Source: Alphaproteobacteria bacterium
GTDB taxonomy: Bacteria; Pseudomonadota; Alphaproteobacteria; Sphingomonadales; Emcibacteraceae
Direction: 5' to 3'
NCBI GenBank assembly: GCA_013152615.1
Contig: JAADGA010000261.1
Span: forward strand, 1-13,132
DNA length: 13,132 bases
The position numbers and the translations under genes were made by a program. Below the pieces are notes generated by a model. The model had not been told where the DNA came from. It was given only the letters and a program-made list of their open reading frames with translations, and did not search any database. Each line of letters begins with the position of its first letter. Position 1 is the stretch's first letter. Positions 1-7,328 of the stretch are shown here, piece after piece.

Positions 1-2577
1 ACTATAGTCGTAAAGATTGCCCTCTCCCTTCAATGCATCGGGGATATGGTCGAGCTTGGTCAGCTTCACCCGGCAGACCGATTCACACTGGGCACTGCAG
101 GCATCGGTATTTTCAAGGTCCGCCGGCAGCATGTCATTGAAATGGCCACCGCCGTAAGGAACACCGGCATTCTGTGACATCATCCGTGACAGCGAATTGG
201 ACACGCCGATAGTTTCCGGGTGAATGCCCTCGGTCAGGCCGAGCCGGCCATAAATTTTACCGTATTTCGATTCAACCAGCACCAGATCACCATGCTCCAG
301 CCCCTTGGCCGCAGCGGTTTTGGTATTTAATTGCAACGCGGTATGCACCGGATCACGGTAAACAATATCCTTGATCCACGGATTGCTCAGGCTCTCACCA
401 AAATTAAGCTGAATATCCTTGAAGGTAATGGCATAGAGGTCATAGTCGCCGTTATCTCTGAGTACCGGCTCCAACACCGGGGTCGGCAGCGGTTGATAAT
501 CGTCCCAGTGCCATTCGTTGCGGATCGGCACCTCGGCCTTGTCCATGGCTTTCTTCAGGTTATCGCGCTCGCGGATGATATCCTCGATATAAAACAGCAG
601 CCGCATCCCGTCCCACGGTTTATACCATTTATCGGGCCGACGCGGGGTCACCGAATGGCCATGCTCAATATACCAGTCGAGATCCTTGCCGTTCCAGTTC
701 AGGCCCTTGCGCCGGGCAATTTCCTTGTCCCCGTGCTTCTGGTCAAGCTCAAGTTTCAGGTTAGGGCTTTCCTCAAACCCATTGACAATATTGAGTACGG
801 AATTCCATACTTCAAGCAACCCCAGTCCTTCGGATATATCATTGAAAATATCCTCTTCGCTGCGGGTGTCATACAAGGGTTCGGTCATTGGCTGGCGCAG
901 ACACATGCCTTCGGTCTGCGGCGGCTCGATCATGGTCATATTCCAGCTTTCGAGCGCATCATGTCCCGGCAGGATAATATCGGCAAAGGCATTGGTCTCG
1001 TTGGGAACGATATCAATCGCGACAATGAAGCGCATCGCGCGCATGATATCAAACCACGCTTTACGGTTACCCGGCAGGCTCCAGATCGGATTGGAATGGC
1101 AGATCAGCATCACATCCGGGGTGAATTCCAGATTATATTTTTCCGGATTATTCCATACCTCGACATTCAGATGGCCCGGATGAACCCCGAGCGGGAAATA
1201 GCTCATCAGATCCATATTGTCCGGCGGAAAGGAAAAGCCCGGATGGGGGCCGAGCTGATGGGGGGTACCAAGCATCTGGCCACTGTCGCCCTCGGCAACA
1301 TGGCTGTTGTCAATCTTCTGGTCATCCAGAGTCGCGCCGACATGACCGCCCGGCACATCAATACTGCCGACCAGCATATTGACCAGTTTGAAGGCGTGAT
1401 TGGACTGGCTGGAATATTTATGGGCATGGGCCCCACGGTAATAATTATATCCCGCCGGTCTGAGCGGCAATGTGCGGTCCTCAATGGTGATGGTATTGCC
1501 AATTTCCGCCGCTTTGGAGAATTCCCGGGCAATACGGCTAATAGTCTCCGCCGGTACCGTGGTAATTTCCGACATCTGTTCCGGGGTACAGTTTTCCAGA
1601 ATATCCTTGAACTTCTGAAAAGCCGGTTTGCACGCCTTGCCATCAACTTCATAACTCCCCTCAAGGGCAAATTCACCGATTGATTTGTCATCATAGGTCT
1701 TGGCCTTGCTGTCCTTACCGTCCCAGACATAGATTTTCCCGTCCGGATCGCGGATAAAATAACCGTCGTCACCGACCAGATAAGGCGCATTGGTATCATG
1801 CTTCAGGGTTTCATAATCGCACAATCCCTCCTTAATCAGCACATGGCACATCCCGAGGGCGAAATGACGGTCCGAGGCCGGTTTGATCGGGATCCATTCC
1901 TCGGCCTTGGCACCGCCGATCGACAGCCGTGGTTCGATACACACCACCCGCATATTGCGTTCAATCCGGGCGTTGGCGACATGAAAGGCCTGAGCCGCGG
2001 TATGGAGATGCGAGGAGAAACCGTCGCCACTGCCATTGTTAATCCAGTAATTACAATAGGTAACATCATTGGCCGCAGCAAAAGTGGAATGAATAAAGCC
2101 GTTCATCGGATGATAGCCGCCGCCGCAAAAACTACCGGCAGTCGAGAAATAATTACTGTTACCGACCACCAGCGGCCACGCCCATAAATAAAGTTTCTGA
2201 AAGTCGGCAATTGACGGCAGCAATTTGCGTGGATCCTCGTCAACCGACTTTTTCAGCTCGCGAATAGTGGTCTCCATCGCTTCTTCCCAACTGATCGGCA
2301 CCCATTTGGGATCAATCCCCGGTCCCTTTTCGGGATTGGTGCGTTTCAGCGGCGTTTTAAAACGGGTCGGGTTATAATGGCGCATGATCGCCGCATTGCC
2401 CTTGGGGCACAGACGGCCCATATTTGACGGGCTGTCGGGATCACCTTCAATCTTGTTGATCACACCGTCATCGGTAATATGAACAATAGTGTTGCAGGAA
2501 TGGATGCACATCTTGCACGAAGATTTCTTCCAGGTTCCAGCCTTCATTGAATTCTGGACGGGGGTTTGATCGGTCAT
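1..2577 (-). CDS. Molybdopterin (bis-MGD) oxidoreductase, catalytic subunit, 3' end cut by window edge
   Basis: I translated the minus strand from the ATG at 2577 and found 859 codons without a stop, leaving the window at base 1. This is a DMSO-reductase-superfamily catalytic subunit. It has an N-terminal 4Fe-4S site at C21-x2-C24-x3-C28-x28-C57 followed by PKG (K59 in the usual electron-relay position). C151, in SFCGGGYHP, is the likely molybdenum ligand. The motifs CHSNPIWS (493-500) and ADIILPGHDALES (532-544) are typical of the family, and a C-terminal dinucleotide-binding domain starts near 712. No twin-arginine signal is visible, so the protein is cytoplasmic or exported with a partner. 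An insert near 262-325 (TNAPYLV, later ACKPAF) recalls the branch that includes phenylacetyl-CoA oxidoreductase and acetylene hydratase, but I cannot assign a substrate. A GGGAG ribosome binding site precedes the ATG. Iron-sulfur or membrane subunits, if any, would lie beyond the left edge. Confidence 0.93.
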   Translation of the reverse strand, partial: MTDQTPVQNSMKAGTWKKSSCKMCIHSCNTIVHITDDGVINKIEGDPDSPSNMGRLCPKGNAAIMRHYNPTRFKTPLKRTNPEKGPGIDPKWVPISWEEAMETTIRELKKSVDEDPRKLLPSIADFQKLYLWAWPLVVGNSNYFSTAGSFCGGGYHPMNGFIHSTFAAANDVTYCNYWINNGSGDGFSSHLHTAAQAFHVANARIERNMRVVCIEPRLSIGGAKAEEWIPIKPASDRHFALGMCHVLIKEGLCDYETLKHDTNAPYLVGDDGYFIRDPDGKIYVWDGKDSKAKTYDDKSIGEFALEGSYEVDGKACKPAFQKFKDILENCTPEQMSEITTVPAETISRIAREFSKAAEIGNTITIEDRTLPLRPAGYNYYRGAHAHKYSSQSNHAFKLVNMLVGSIDVPGGHVGATLDDQKIDNSHVAEGDSGQMLGTPHQLGPHPGFSFPPDNMDLMSYFPLGVHPGHLNVEVWNNPEKYNLEFTPDVMLICHSNPIWSLPGNRKAWFDIMRAMRFIVAIDIVPNETNAFADIILPGHDALESWNMTMIEPPQTEGMCLRQPMTEPLYDTRSEEDIFNDISEGLGLLEVWNSVLNIVNGFEESPNLKLELDQKHGDKEIARRKGLNWNGKDLDWYIEHGHSVTPRRPDKWYKPWDGMRLLFYIEDIIRERDNLKKAMDKAEVPIRNEWHWDDYQPLPTPVLEPVLRDNGDYDLYAITFKDIQLNFGESLSNPWIKDIVYRDPVHTALQLNTKTAAAKGLEHGDLVLVESKYGKIYGRLGLTEGIHPETIGVSNSLSRMMSQNAGVPYGGGHFNDMLPADLENTDACSAQCESVCRVKLTKLDHIPDALKGEGNLYDYS

Positions 2578-2874
2578 TTATAATCTCCCAGGTGTTAAAC
2601 CATCATATTTTCAGGCATGCCACCCTGATAATACTGTTATCCTGCCCTGATAACGGTTTTTAAATGTATTTTTATTATTAAATTCAGTAATAGAACTATC
2701 ATAAAAATTCGAATGGTGAAAGACGTTTTTTCCATAAATTCCAAATTCTGACCATAACGCCCGGAATCCGGAATTTTAATGCCCGGGCCAGCCCGTAAAA
2801 GCTATACTCCGGCAGCAAGACAGGATAGATTTGAAGCAAAATAAATCTGATAATAACGCCAAAGGAATAGCCAC
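2578..2874. promoter_or_regulatory. Divergent intergenic control region, oxidoreductase / aldehyde dehydrogenase
   Basis: This is 297 bases between two divergent starts with no gene in it. The stretch nearest the oxidoreductase is AT-rich and holds the repeat cluster listed at 2623-2654. Towards the dehydrogenase there is a 7-base tandem (CCGGAAT twice, about 2761-2774) and a GC-rich GCCCGGGCC. Possible -10 boxes for the dehydrogenase are TATACT (2803-2808) and GATAAT (2849-2854), but neither has a convincing -35 partner. I saw no clear Fnr-type (TTGAT-N4-ATCAA) or sigma-54 (-24/-12) site. Confidence 0.5.
2623..2654. repeat. Direct and inverted GATAA repeat cluster upstream of the oxidoreductase
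   Basis: CCCTGATAA occurs at 2623-2631 and again at 2645-2653, 22 bp apart, which is about two helical turns. Between and overlapping them, GTTATC (2636-2641) and GATAAC (2649-2654) form a 6-bp inverted repeat. Read in the direction of the oxidoreductase the element is TTATCAGGG twice. A third CTGATAA lies at 2847-2853, just before the divergent dehydrogenase gene. The arrangement resembles a binding site for a dimeric regulator; the regulator is unknown. Confidence 0.5.
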
Positions 2875-4305
2875 ATGACAGATATGCTCAAGCTGATTGC
2901 CCATTATACTGGTCGGGAGGACGGGCTACGGGTCAATAATCCTGCCACCGGCCACCATATTGCCACGGTGAAAGACTGGCAGCCTTCGGCGGTTGAACAG
3001 GCAATCACTGCCGCCGGGACGGCCTTCACCACATGGTCGGCAATGACGGCAAAGGAGCGGGCGGTTATCCTGCGGCGCTGGTATCAACTGATCATGGATC
3101 ATCAGGATGAGCTGGCGCAGATCGCGACGCTGGAATGCGGCAAGCCACTGCTCGAATCGCGCGGTGAGGTCGCTTACGGTGCCGCCTTTGTCGAATGGTT
3201 TGCCGAAGAGGGCAAGCGGACATACGGCGACACCATCCCGACCCACGCCCGGGGCAAACGCATCATCACCCTGAAGCAGCCAATCGGGGTTATCGCCGCA
3301 ATAACGCCGTGGAATTTCCCGATCGCCATGATTACCCGCAAAATTGCCCCGGCGCTTGCCGCGGGCTGCACCGCATTGGTGAAACCGGCCGAGGCAACCC
3401 CGCTGTCGGCGCTCGCGCTGGAAGTTCTCGCCCGCGAAGCCGGATTACCCGCCGATGTCATGACCGTGATAACCACCACCGATCCGGCGAAAATCGGTAA
3501 AATCCTGACCACGCATCCGCAGGTACGTAAAGTATCCTTCACCGGCTCCACCGCCGTCGGTAAAATCCTGATGCAGCAATCAGCAACCACGGTCAAGAAA
3601 GTCTCGATGGAGCTTGGCGGCAATGCGCCGTTCATTGTCTTTGACGATGCCGACATTGACGCCGCCGTCGATGGTGCAATAGCCTCAAAATACCGCAATG
3701 CCGGTCAGACCTGCGTCTGCACCAACCGCTTTTTCATTCAGGACGCCATCTATGATCAATTCGTCCAGCGTTTTAGCGCCAGAGTTGCCGGTTTAACCGT
3801 CGGCAACGGGAGCGAAGACAATATTCAGGTTGGCCCGCTGATCAATGCCGCAGCGGTAACAAAGGTCGAAAATCTGGTCGCATCCGCCATTGCCGCCGGG
3901 GCGACATTGACCCTTGGCGGCAACCGCCATCCGGCAGGTGATAATTTTTATGCGCCGACCATCCTCACCAACGTGACCATGGATATGGCAATTGCCAATA
4001 CCGAAATATTCGGCCCGGTAACGACGATCTTCCGGTTTAGCACCGAGGATGAAGTCGTAGCTGCGGCAAATGACACCATTTACGGTCTGGCCGCTTATTT
4101 TTATTCCCAGAATCTGGGCCGGGTATGGCGGGTGGCAGAGGCACTGGACTATGGTATGGTCGGGATAAATGAGGGCATTATTTCGACCGAGGTCGCCCCG
4201 TTTGGCGGCATCAAACAATCCGGCATTGGCCGCGAGGGGGCGAGTTGCGGCATTGATGAATATCTCGAAACCAAATATTGCCTGCTCGGCGGTATTGACC
4301 GGTGA
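2875..4305 (+). CDS. gabD: NAD(P)-dependent succinate-semialdehyde dehydrogenase family protein
   Basis: A complete 476-residue aldehyde dehydrogenase of normal length. It oxidises an aldehyde to the acid in the cytoplasm, most likely succinate semialdehyde to succinate as in the GABA shunt. Visible landmarks are PWNFP (145-149) with the oxyanion-hole N147, K170 in the cofactor site, FTGSTAVG (222-229) of the Rossmann fold, the general base E247 in ELGGN, and the catalytic C280 in GQTCVC. The second cysteine C282, two residues on, is characteristic of the GabD subfamily. The C-terminal APFGGIKQSGIGREG motif is also present. AAAGGA at 2861-2866 supports the ATG at 2875; a second ATG three codons in is possible but less well placed. 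No GABA transaminase is visible nearby, so the in vivo substrate could be another semialdehyde. The EAL-domain gene 48 bases downstream is probably co-transcribed. Confidence 0.9.
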   Translation: MTDMLKLIAHYTGREDGLRVNNPATGHHIATVKDWQPSAVEQAITAAGTAFTTWSAMTAKERAVILRRWYQLIMDHQDELAQIATLECGKPLLESRGEVAYGAAFVEWFAEEGKRTYGDTIPTHARGKRIITLKQPIGVIAAITPWNFPIAMITRKIAPALAAGCTALVKPAEATPLSALALEVLAREAGLPADVMTVITTTDPAKIGKILTTHPQVRKVSFTGSTAVGKILMQQSATTVKKVSMELGGNAPFIVFDDADIDAAVDGAIASKYRNAGQTCVCTNRFFIQDAIYDQFVQRFSARVAGLTVGNGSEDNIQVGPLINAAAVTKVENLVASAIAAGATLTLGGNRHPAGDNFYAPTILTNVTMDMAIANTEIFGPVTTIFRFSTEDEVVAAANDTIYGLAAYFYSQNLGRVWRVAEALDYGMVGINEGIISTEVAPFGGIKQSGIGREGASCGIDEYLETKYCLLGGIDR

Positions 4306-4353
4306 CCACGCGGGTCGCTGGTAACAATAGCCGCCAATGAACAGGAGGTAGAG

Positions 4354-5874
4354 ATGCCTGATGTCACCACCGTCTTAAGCCAGTCTGTTAAAACCGGCAC
4401 CCGCAAAACTCTGAAAAACCCGATGACCTATGTCGGGGCCGCGGTTGTCGGCGGGGTCAGCCTGATCACCAGTAGCTTCAGCTGGGGCTATCTCACACCA
4501 TTCCTGATTCCGCTGCTGGTTCAGGCGGCGATCCGGGTGCTGGCCGAATATGAATATCGCGAGATGCTGGCCGGACACCCGACTATTCCTGCTAACGACA
4601 GGCCTGATCTGGCCAATATTACCGATATTGCCACCCTTGCGACTATTTTTCAGTCGCTATATGACCGGGGCGGACCTCATCTGTTAATCAAAATCCAGAT
4701 TAATTCCGCATCGGAAGTCATCCGCCTGAGCGAGGCTGACGGCCTGCTGGCGGAAAATAACATGATCAGAATGATTGATACCATCATCCAGCAAAATTTT
4801 GGCGACGGCATGATCGTCAAGACATCTTTTAACGGGTTTCTGGTTATTCTTGCTGGCGATTATGACCATCACGAAGCCCGTCTGCTTAAATTTATTGATG
4901 ATAATTTACCGCAGCAACTAACCATAAATAATAGCGTTTATTCCCCCCGGCTTTTGTTCGGGATTACACCGCTCTGTGCTAATTTCGGCAAAAGCTATTC
5001 CCGGCTTGAATTCGCCCTTCACAAGGCCACCCTGACCGCAGGAAGGACCTATTGGTATGTCACCGGGGACAGTAGCGATTTTAACGATTACCGCGACAAC
5101 AGAGTTGGCTTGCGCACGGTTCGTCAAGCCATAGACAATGCGGAATTGGGTCTTTTCGCCCAACCGATTGTCGGCCTCGGCACCAGAGCCCAAACCACAA
5201 AATATGAAATACTTTTGCGCCACTATCATACAGCAAGCGATATTGACACCCCGGCGGCTATCCTGCGCTATGCCGATTTTAATAAAGTTTCCCGGGACAT
5301 TGACCTCTATGTCATCAACCTGCTGTGCCGGAATTTTCACCGGCTTTACCCACAGGACGGCCGGGAAATCGACAGCATATCAATAAATCTGACCGGTTCA
5401 AGCTTTGCCAGCCCGCGATTTGCCGGATTGCTGAACGACATCATAACCGATTATCACATTCCAAAAGAAAAAATTATTCTGGAGATAACCGAAACCATCG
5501 CCAACAGGAATATCCTGCAAGCCATTGAAACCATGAACAAGTTTAATAGAATGGGTTTTAAGATGGCGCTTGATGATATCGGGGTTGGCTCCAGCAATTT
5601 CCATAATTTGAGCCGTTTTCCGGTTGATTATTACAAAATCGACCGAATATATTGTGAAGAAATATTGGGCAACGCCGAAACCCGCCGTTTTGTCCAGCTG
5701 ATCATCGATATTGGCAAATCAAGAGGCAAGCTGATCATTGCCGAGGGCATACCGGATAGCGAAACCCTGACCATGCTGACGGCTATGGGGGTTGATTTTT
5801 CCCAAAGCTTCATCAGCGGCAAACCAGCAGAATTCATCCGCGCCCCCGGATTTGACCCGAAAACCATCCCCTGA
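4354..5874 (+). CDS. Membrane-anchored EAL-domain cyclic-di-GMP phosphodiesterase with degenerate GGDEF-like domain
   Basis: A 506-residue protein. The N-terminus has two hydrophobic stretches (about 25-43 and 46-64) joined by a short turn, so it is probably anchored in the inner membrane with the rest in the cytoplasm. Residues about 90-235 resemble a GGDEF fold in which the signature has decayed to SFNGF (158-162), so cyclase activity is not expected. The EAL domain spans about 250-497. Its metal and substrate residues look complete: E285 (as EIL), N345, E377 in LEITE, D407-D408, K428, E464 and Q484. I therefore infer an active phosphodiesterase that hydrolyses cyclic-di-GMP to pGpG. A strong AGGAGGT (4343-4349) fixes the start. 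The spacing suggests an operon with the aldehyde dehydrogenase, an unusual metabolic partner for a second-messenger enzyme. Confidence 0.88.
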   Translation: MPDVTTVLSQSVKTGTRKTLKNPMTYVGAAVVGGVSLITSSFSWGYLTPFLIPLLVQAAIRVLAEYEYREMLAGHPTIPANDRPDLANITDIATLATIFQSLYDRGGPHLLIKIQINSASEVIRLSEADGLLAENNMIRMIDTIIQQNFGDGMIVKTSFNGFLVILAGDYDHHEARLLKFIDDNLPQQLTINNSVYSPRLLFGITPLCANFGKSYSRLEFALHKATLTAGRTYWYVTGDSSDFNDYRDNRVGLRTVRQAIDNAELGLFAQPIVGLGTRAQTTKYEILLRHYHTASDIDTPAAILRYADFNKVSRDIDLYVINLLCRNFHRLYPQDGREIDSISINLTGSSFASPRFAGLLNDIITDYHIPKEKIILEITETIANRNILQAIETMNKFNRMGFKMALDDIGVGSSNFHNLSRFPVDYYKIDRIYCEEILGNAETRRFVQLIIDIGKSRGKLIIAEGIPDSETLTMLTAMGVDFSQSFISGKPAEFIRAPGFDPKTIP

Positions 5875-5903
5875 TTACTGCGAATTACTGCGAATTACCG
5901 CGA
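5874..5903. repeat. Three-copy 10-bp tandem repeat at a convergent gene junction
   Basis: ATTACTGCGA occurs at 5874-5883 and 5884-5893, and ATTACCGCGA at 5894-5903. The first base is the last base of the EAL gene's stop codon, and the array fills almost all of the 32-base gap to the convergent AhpD-like gene. TACCGC (5896-5901) can pair with GCGGTA (5911-5916) across a 9-base loop, but there is no T-tract, so I do not call a terminator. Confidence 0.85.
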
Positions 5904-5906
5904 AAA

Positions 5907-6461
5907 TCAGGCGGTATTCGGTGCCCAGGCGAACGCCTGAAACGGCTCATCAAGCGGGGTTTTGGCAATATGATTGACATAGTTGCTCATCACTTTCTGT
6001 GACAGCCCAAGGATAACCTCCAGAATATTTTGCCGACTATAGCCGGCGTCCAGAAAGTCGCTGACATCACGCTCACTGACCTGCCCCCTCTTGCGCACTA
6101 TCTTGAGGGTAAAGCTTCTTAGCACCTCCAGCCGGGCGGGTAACGGCGTGCCATCACGAAGCGCATCGGTAATCCCGCGGTCAACCCCCATCATATTGGC
6201 GACTGCCGTATGAGCCGGCACGCAATAATGACAGTGATGTTCAACATTGATGGTTTGCCAGACAACCGTTTGCTCATCCGCGGTTAAAGACGATGCCATA
6301 AACAGAGCGTGGATCCGCTGATAGGCCTCCAGCAGACCCGGAGATTCCGCCATAACCGCATGCAGATTGGGAATCATGCCAAAAGACTTTTGTGAATTTT
6401 CAAACAGGGGCAGAGCGGCTTGCGGCGCGGTTGCCGCGGTATGCAGGGTGAATTTTGTCAT
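5907..6461 (-). CDS. AhpD-like carboxymuconolactone decarboxylase-family protein with CxxC redox site
   Basis: A complete 184-residue protein of the AhpD/CMD fold. The signature is intact: E74 followed by C77-H-Y-C80 and H84 (EHHCHYCVPAH), the thiol pair and proton-relay residues used by AhpD-type peroxidases. It probably acts in the cytoplasm as a small hydroperoxidase or disulfide reductase. True carboxymuconolactone decarboxylases lack this CxxC, so aromatic ring catabolism is unlikely. The ATG at 6461 is preceded by AGAGG (complement of 6471-6475) with good spacing. The gene is divergent from a TetR-type regulator, and its promoter overlaps one of two matching operator-like sites, so repression by that regulator with release under oxidative or electrophile stress is plausible. 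The physiological reductant and substrate cannot be read from the sequence. Confidence 0.88.
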   Translation of the reverse strand: MTKFTLHTAATAPQAALPLFENSQKSFGMIPNLHAVMAESPGLLEAYQRIHALFMASSLTADEQTVVWQTINVEHHCHYCVPAHTAVANMMGVDRGITDALRDGTPLPARLEVLRSFTLKIVRKRGQVSERDVSDFLDAGYSRQNILEVILGLSQKVMSNYVNHIAKTPLDEPFQAFAWAPNTA

Positions 6462-6473
6462 ATTGAATATCCT

Positions 6474-6517
6474 CTGTTAGCGGGGTAAATAAACCCTGTT
6501 AGCGGGGTAAATAAACC
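6474..6517. repeat. Perfect two-copy 22-bp tandem repeat in the 5' leader of the AhpD-like gene
   Basis: Two identical 22-bp copies, each beginning CTGTTAGC and ending TAAATAAACC, occupy 6474-6495 and 6496-6517. They lie between the predicted -10 box and the ribosome binding site of the minus-strand AhpD-like gene, so they would be transcribed in its untranslated leader. The copies are exact, which points to a recent duplication. Confidence 0.9.
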
Positions 6518-6546
6518 TTATGAAAAATACTTGAGTGATTGCTCAA
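6517..6546 (-). promoter_or_regulatory. Predicted promoter of the AhpD-like gene with operator-like site A
   Basis: On the minus strand, TTGAGC (6546-6541) and CATAAG (6522-6517) form a -35/-10 pair with an 18-base spacer. Site A, TTGAGTGATTGCTCAA at 6531-6546, has perfect 5-bp arms TTGAG/CTCAA and covers the -35 box. A repressor bound here would block polymerase. Assignment to the adjacent TetR protein is an inference. Confidence 0.5.
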
Positions 6547-6563
6547 AAATAATCTACTGTATT

Positions 6564-6586
6564 TTGATCGATCACTCAACTATAAT
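6564..6586 (+). promoter_or_regulatory. Predicted promoter of the TetR gene with operator-like site B
   Basis: TTGATCGATCACTCAA at 6564-6579 matches the reverse complement of site A at 14 of 16 positions and contains the perfect palindrome TGATCGATCA. It ends one base before a consensus TATAAT -10 box (6581-6586), so it fills the spacer of the regulator's own promoter. The -35 region is weak (TGTATT at 6558-6563). The two sites are centred 33 bp apart, three helical turns. Confidence 0.55.
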
Positions 6587-6616
6587 TTATAAATTATTGC
6601 TGAAGGATATATAGTT

Positions 6617-7210
6617 ATGGGCCGACAACACCGCCACGACCGGATGGAAACGGTTGAAAAGGCAATGAATTTATTCTGGCGCAGTGGATTTTCCGGCACC
6701 TCTCTGCGTGATCTGGAGGCGTGTCTGGATATGAGACCCGGCAGCATCTATCGCCGTTTTGGCAATAAGGAACATCTGTATGACGAGGCTATGGCGTTTT
6801 ATGCGGCCAAAACCCATGCGCTGTTTCAGTCCCATATGGACGAGGCGGCAGAATTTATGACCGGGCTGCGTCAGTTTATCCATCAGCTTTTAGCCGCCCG
6901 CGACAGCCCGCGCTGTTGCCTGTTGGCCAAGACAATTGTCGAGGCCACCCCGGAGCATGACCGCCTGAAGCAAACCGCCAGCGGGATGATTGCCAATTTT
7001 GAAAATAGTCTGGTTATCCAACTGGAAACGGCCCGGCAATCGGGGGAAATTAATCACGACTGCGACCTCCCCGCGCTCGCGCGCTTTATTCAGGTCCAGA
7101 TCATTGGCATCCGGTCCTATGCTGAAATGGGACAGCACGACCGGGTCATCCCGGCGTTGCTTGATGATATCATGACAGCCATTGCGGCAAAAGCCAACAC
7201 TGTGGGTTAG
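6617..7210 (+). CDS. TetR/AcrR-family transcriptional regulator
   Basis: A complete 197-residue TetR-family repressor. The N-terminal DNA-binding domain has its helix-turn-helix at about 28-50 (TSLRDLEACLDMRPGSIYRRFG), with the FGNKEHL element typical of the family just after. The C-terminal ligand domain contains a Cys-Cys pair, C100-C101, in PRCCLLAKTIVE. This corresponds to the GCLL-type motif in several TetR proteins, in one of which (NemR) a cysteine in this region senses electrophiles. The start ATG follows AAGGA (6603-6607). The gene is divergent from the AhpD-like gene and has an operator-like site in its own promoter, so negative autoregulation and control of the peroxidase-like gene are the simplest reading. 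The inducer is unknown; redox sensing through C100/C101 is an inference. Confidence 0.9.
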   Translation: MGRQHRHDRMETVEKAMNLFWRSGFSGTSLRDLEACLDMRPGSIYRRFGNKEHLYDEAMAFYAAKTHALFQSHMDEAAEFMTGLRQFIHQLLAARDSPRCCLLAKTIVEATPEHDRLKQTASGMIANFENSLVIQLETARQSGEINHDCDLPALARFIQVQIIGIRSYAEMGQHDRVIPALLDDIMTAIAAKANTVG

Positions 7211-7216
7211 GGCCAG

Positions 7217-7328
7217 AACCCGGAGAATTCAGAGCCCAGAGAATTTAGGACCCGGAGAATTTGGGACCCTATAAATTCAAAACCCAGTAAATTCAGGGCC
7301 CAGAGAATTCAGAACCTAGAGGATATTG
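7217..7328. repeat. Seven-copy imperfect 16-bp tandem array between convergent genes
   Basis: Consecutive 16-base units start at 7217, 7233, 7249, 7265, 7281, 7297 and 7313. The first is AACCCGGAGAATTCAG; the second, third and sixth are close to it, the fourth and fifth have drifted, and the seventh (AACCTAGAGGATATTG) is the most diverged and contains the last codons and the stop of the minus-strand response regulator. The consensus is roughly RRCCCRGAGAATTYRG. Because 16 is not a multiple of three, the array cannot be a coding repeat. It begins seven bases after the stop codon of the TetR gene and fills the whole convergent gap. Confidence 0.9.

Noticed and set aside
331..1683. A 450-codon open frame on the plus strand
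   Set aside because: It lies wholly antisense to the molybdopterin oxidoreductase, whose 859-codon frame has clear iron-sulfur and cofactor motifs. Its translation resembles no protein I know. It is a by-product of the codon composition of the opposite strand.
5896..5916. Possible bidirectional terminator hairpin TACCGC/GCGGTA between the EAL and AhpD-like genes
   Set aside because: The stem is only 6 bp with a 9-base loop and there is no T-tract on either side. It is more simply explained as part of the tandem repeat and the end of the AhpD-like gene.
7217..7328. CRISPR array
   Set aside because: The 16-bp units are directly adjacent with no spacers, and no cas gene is nearby.
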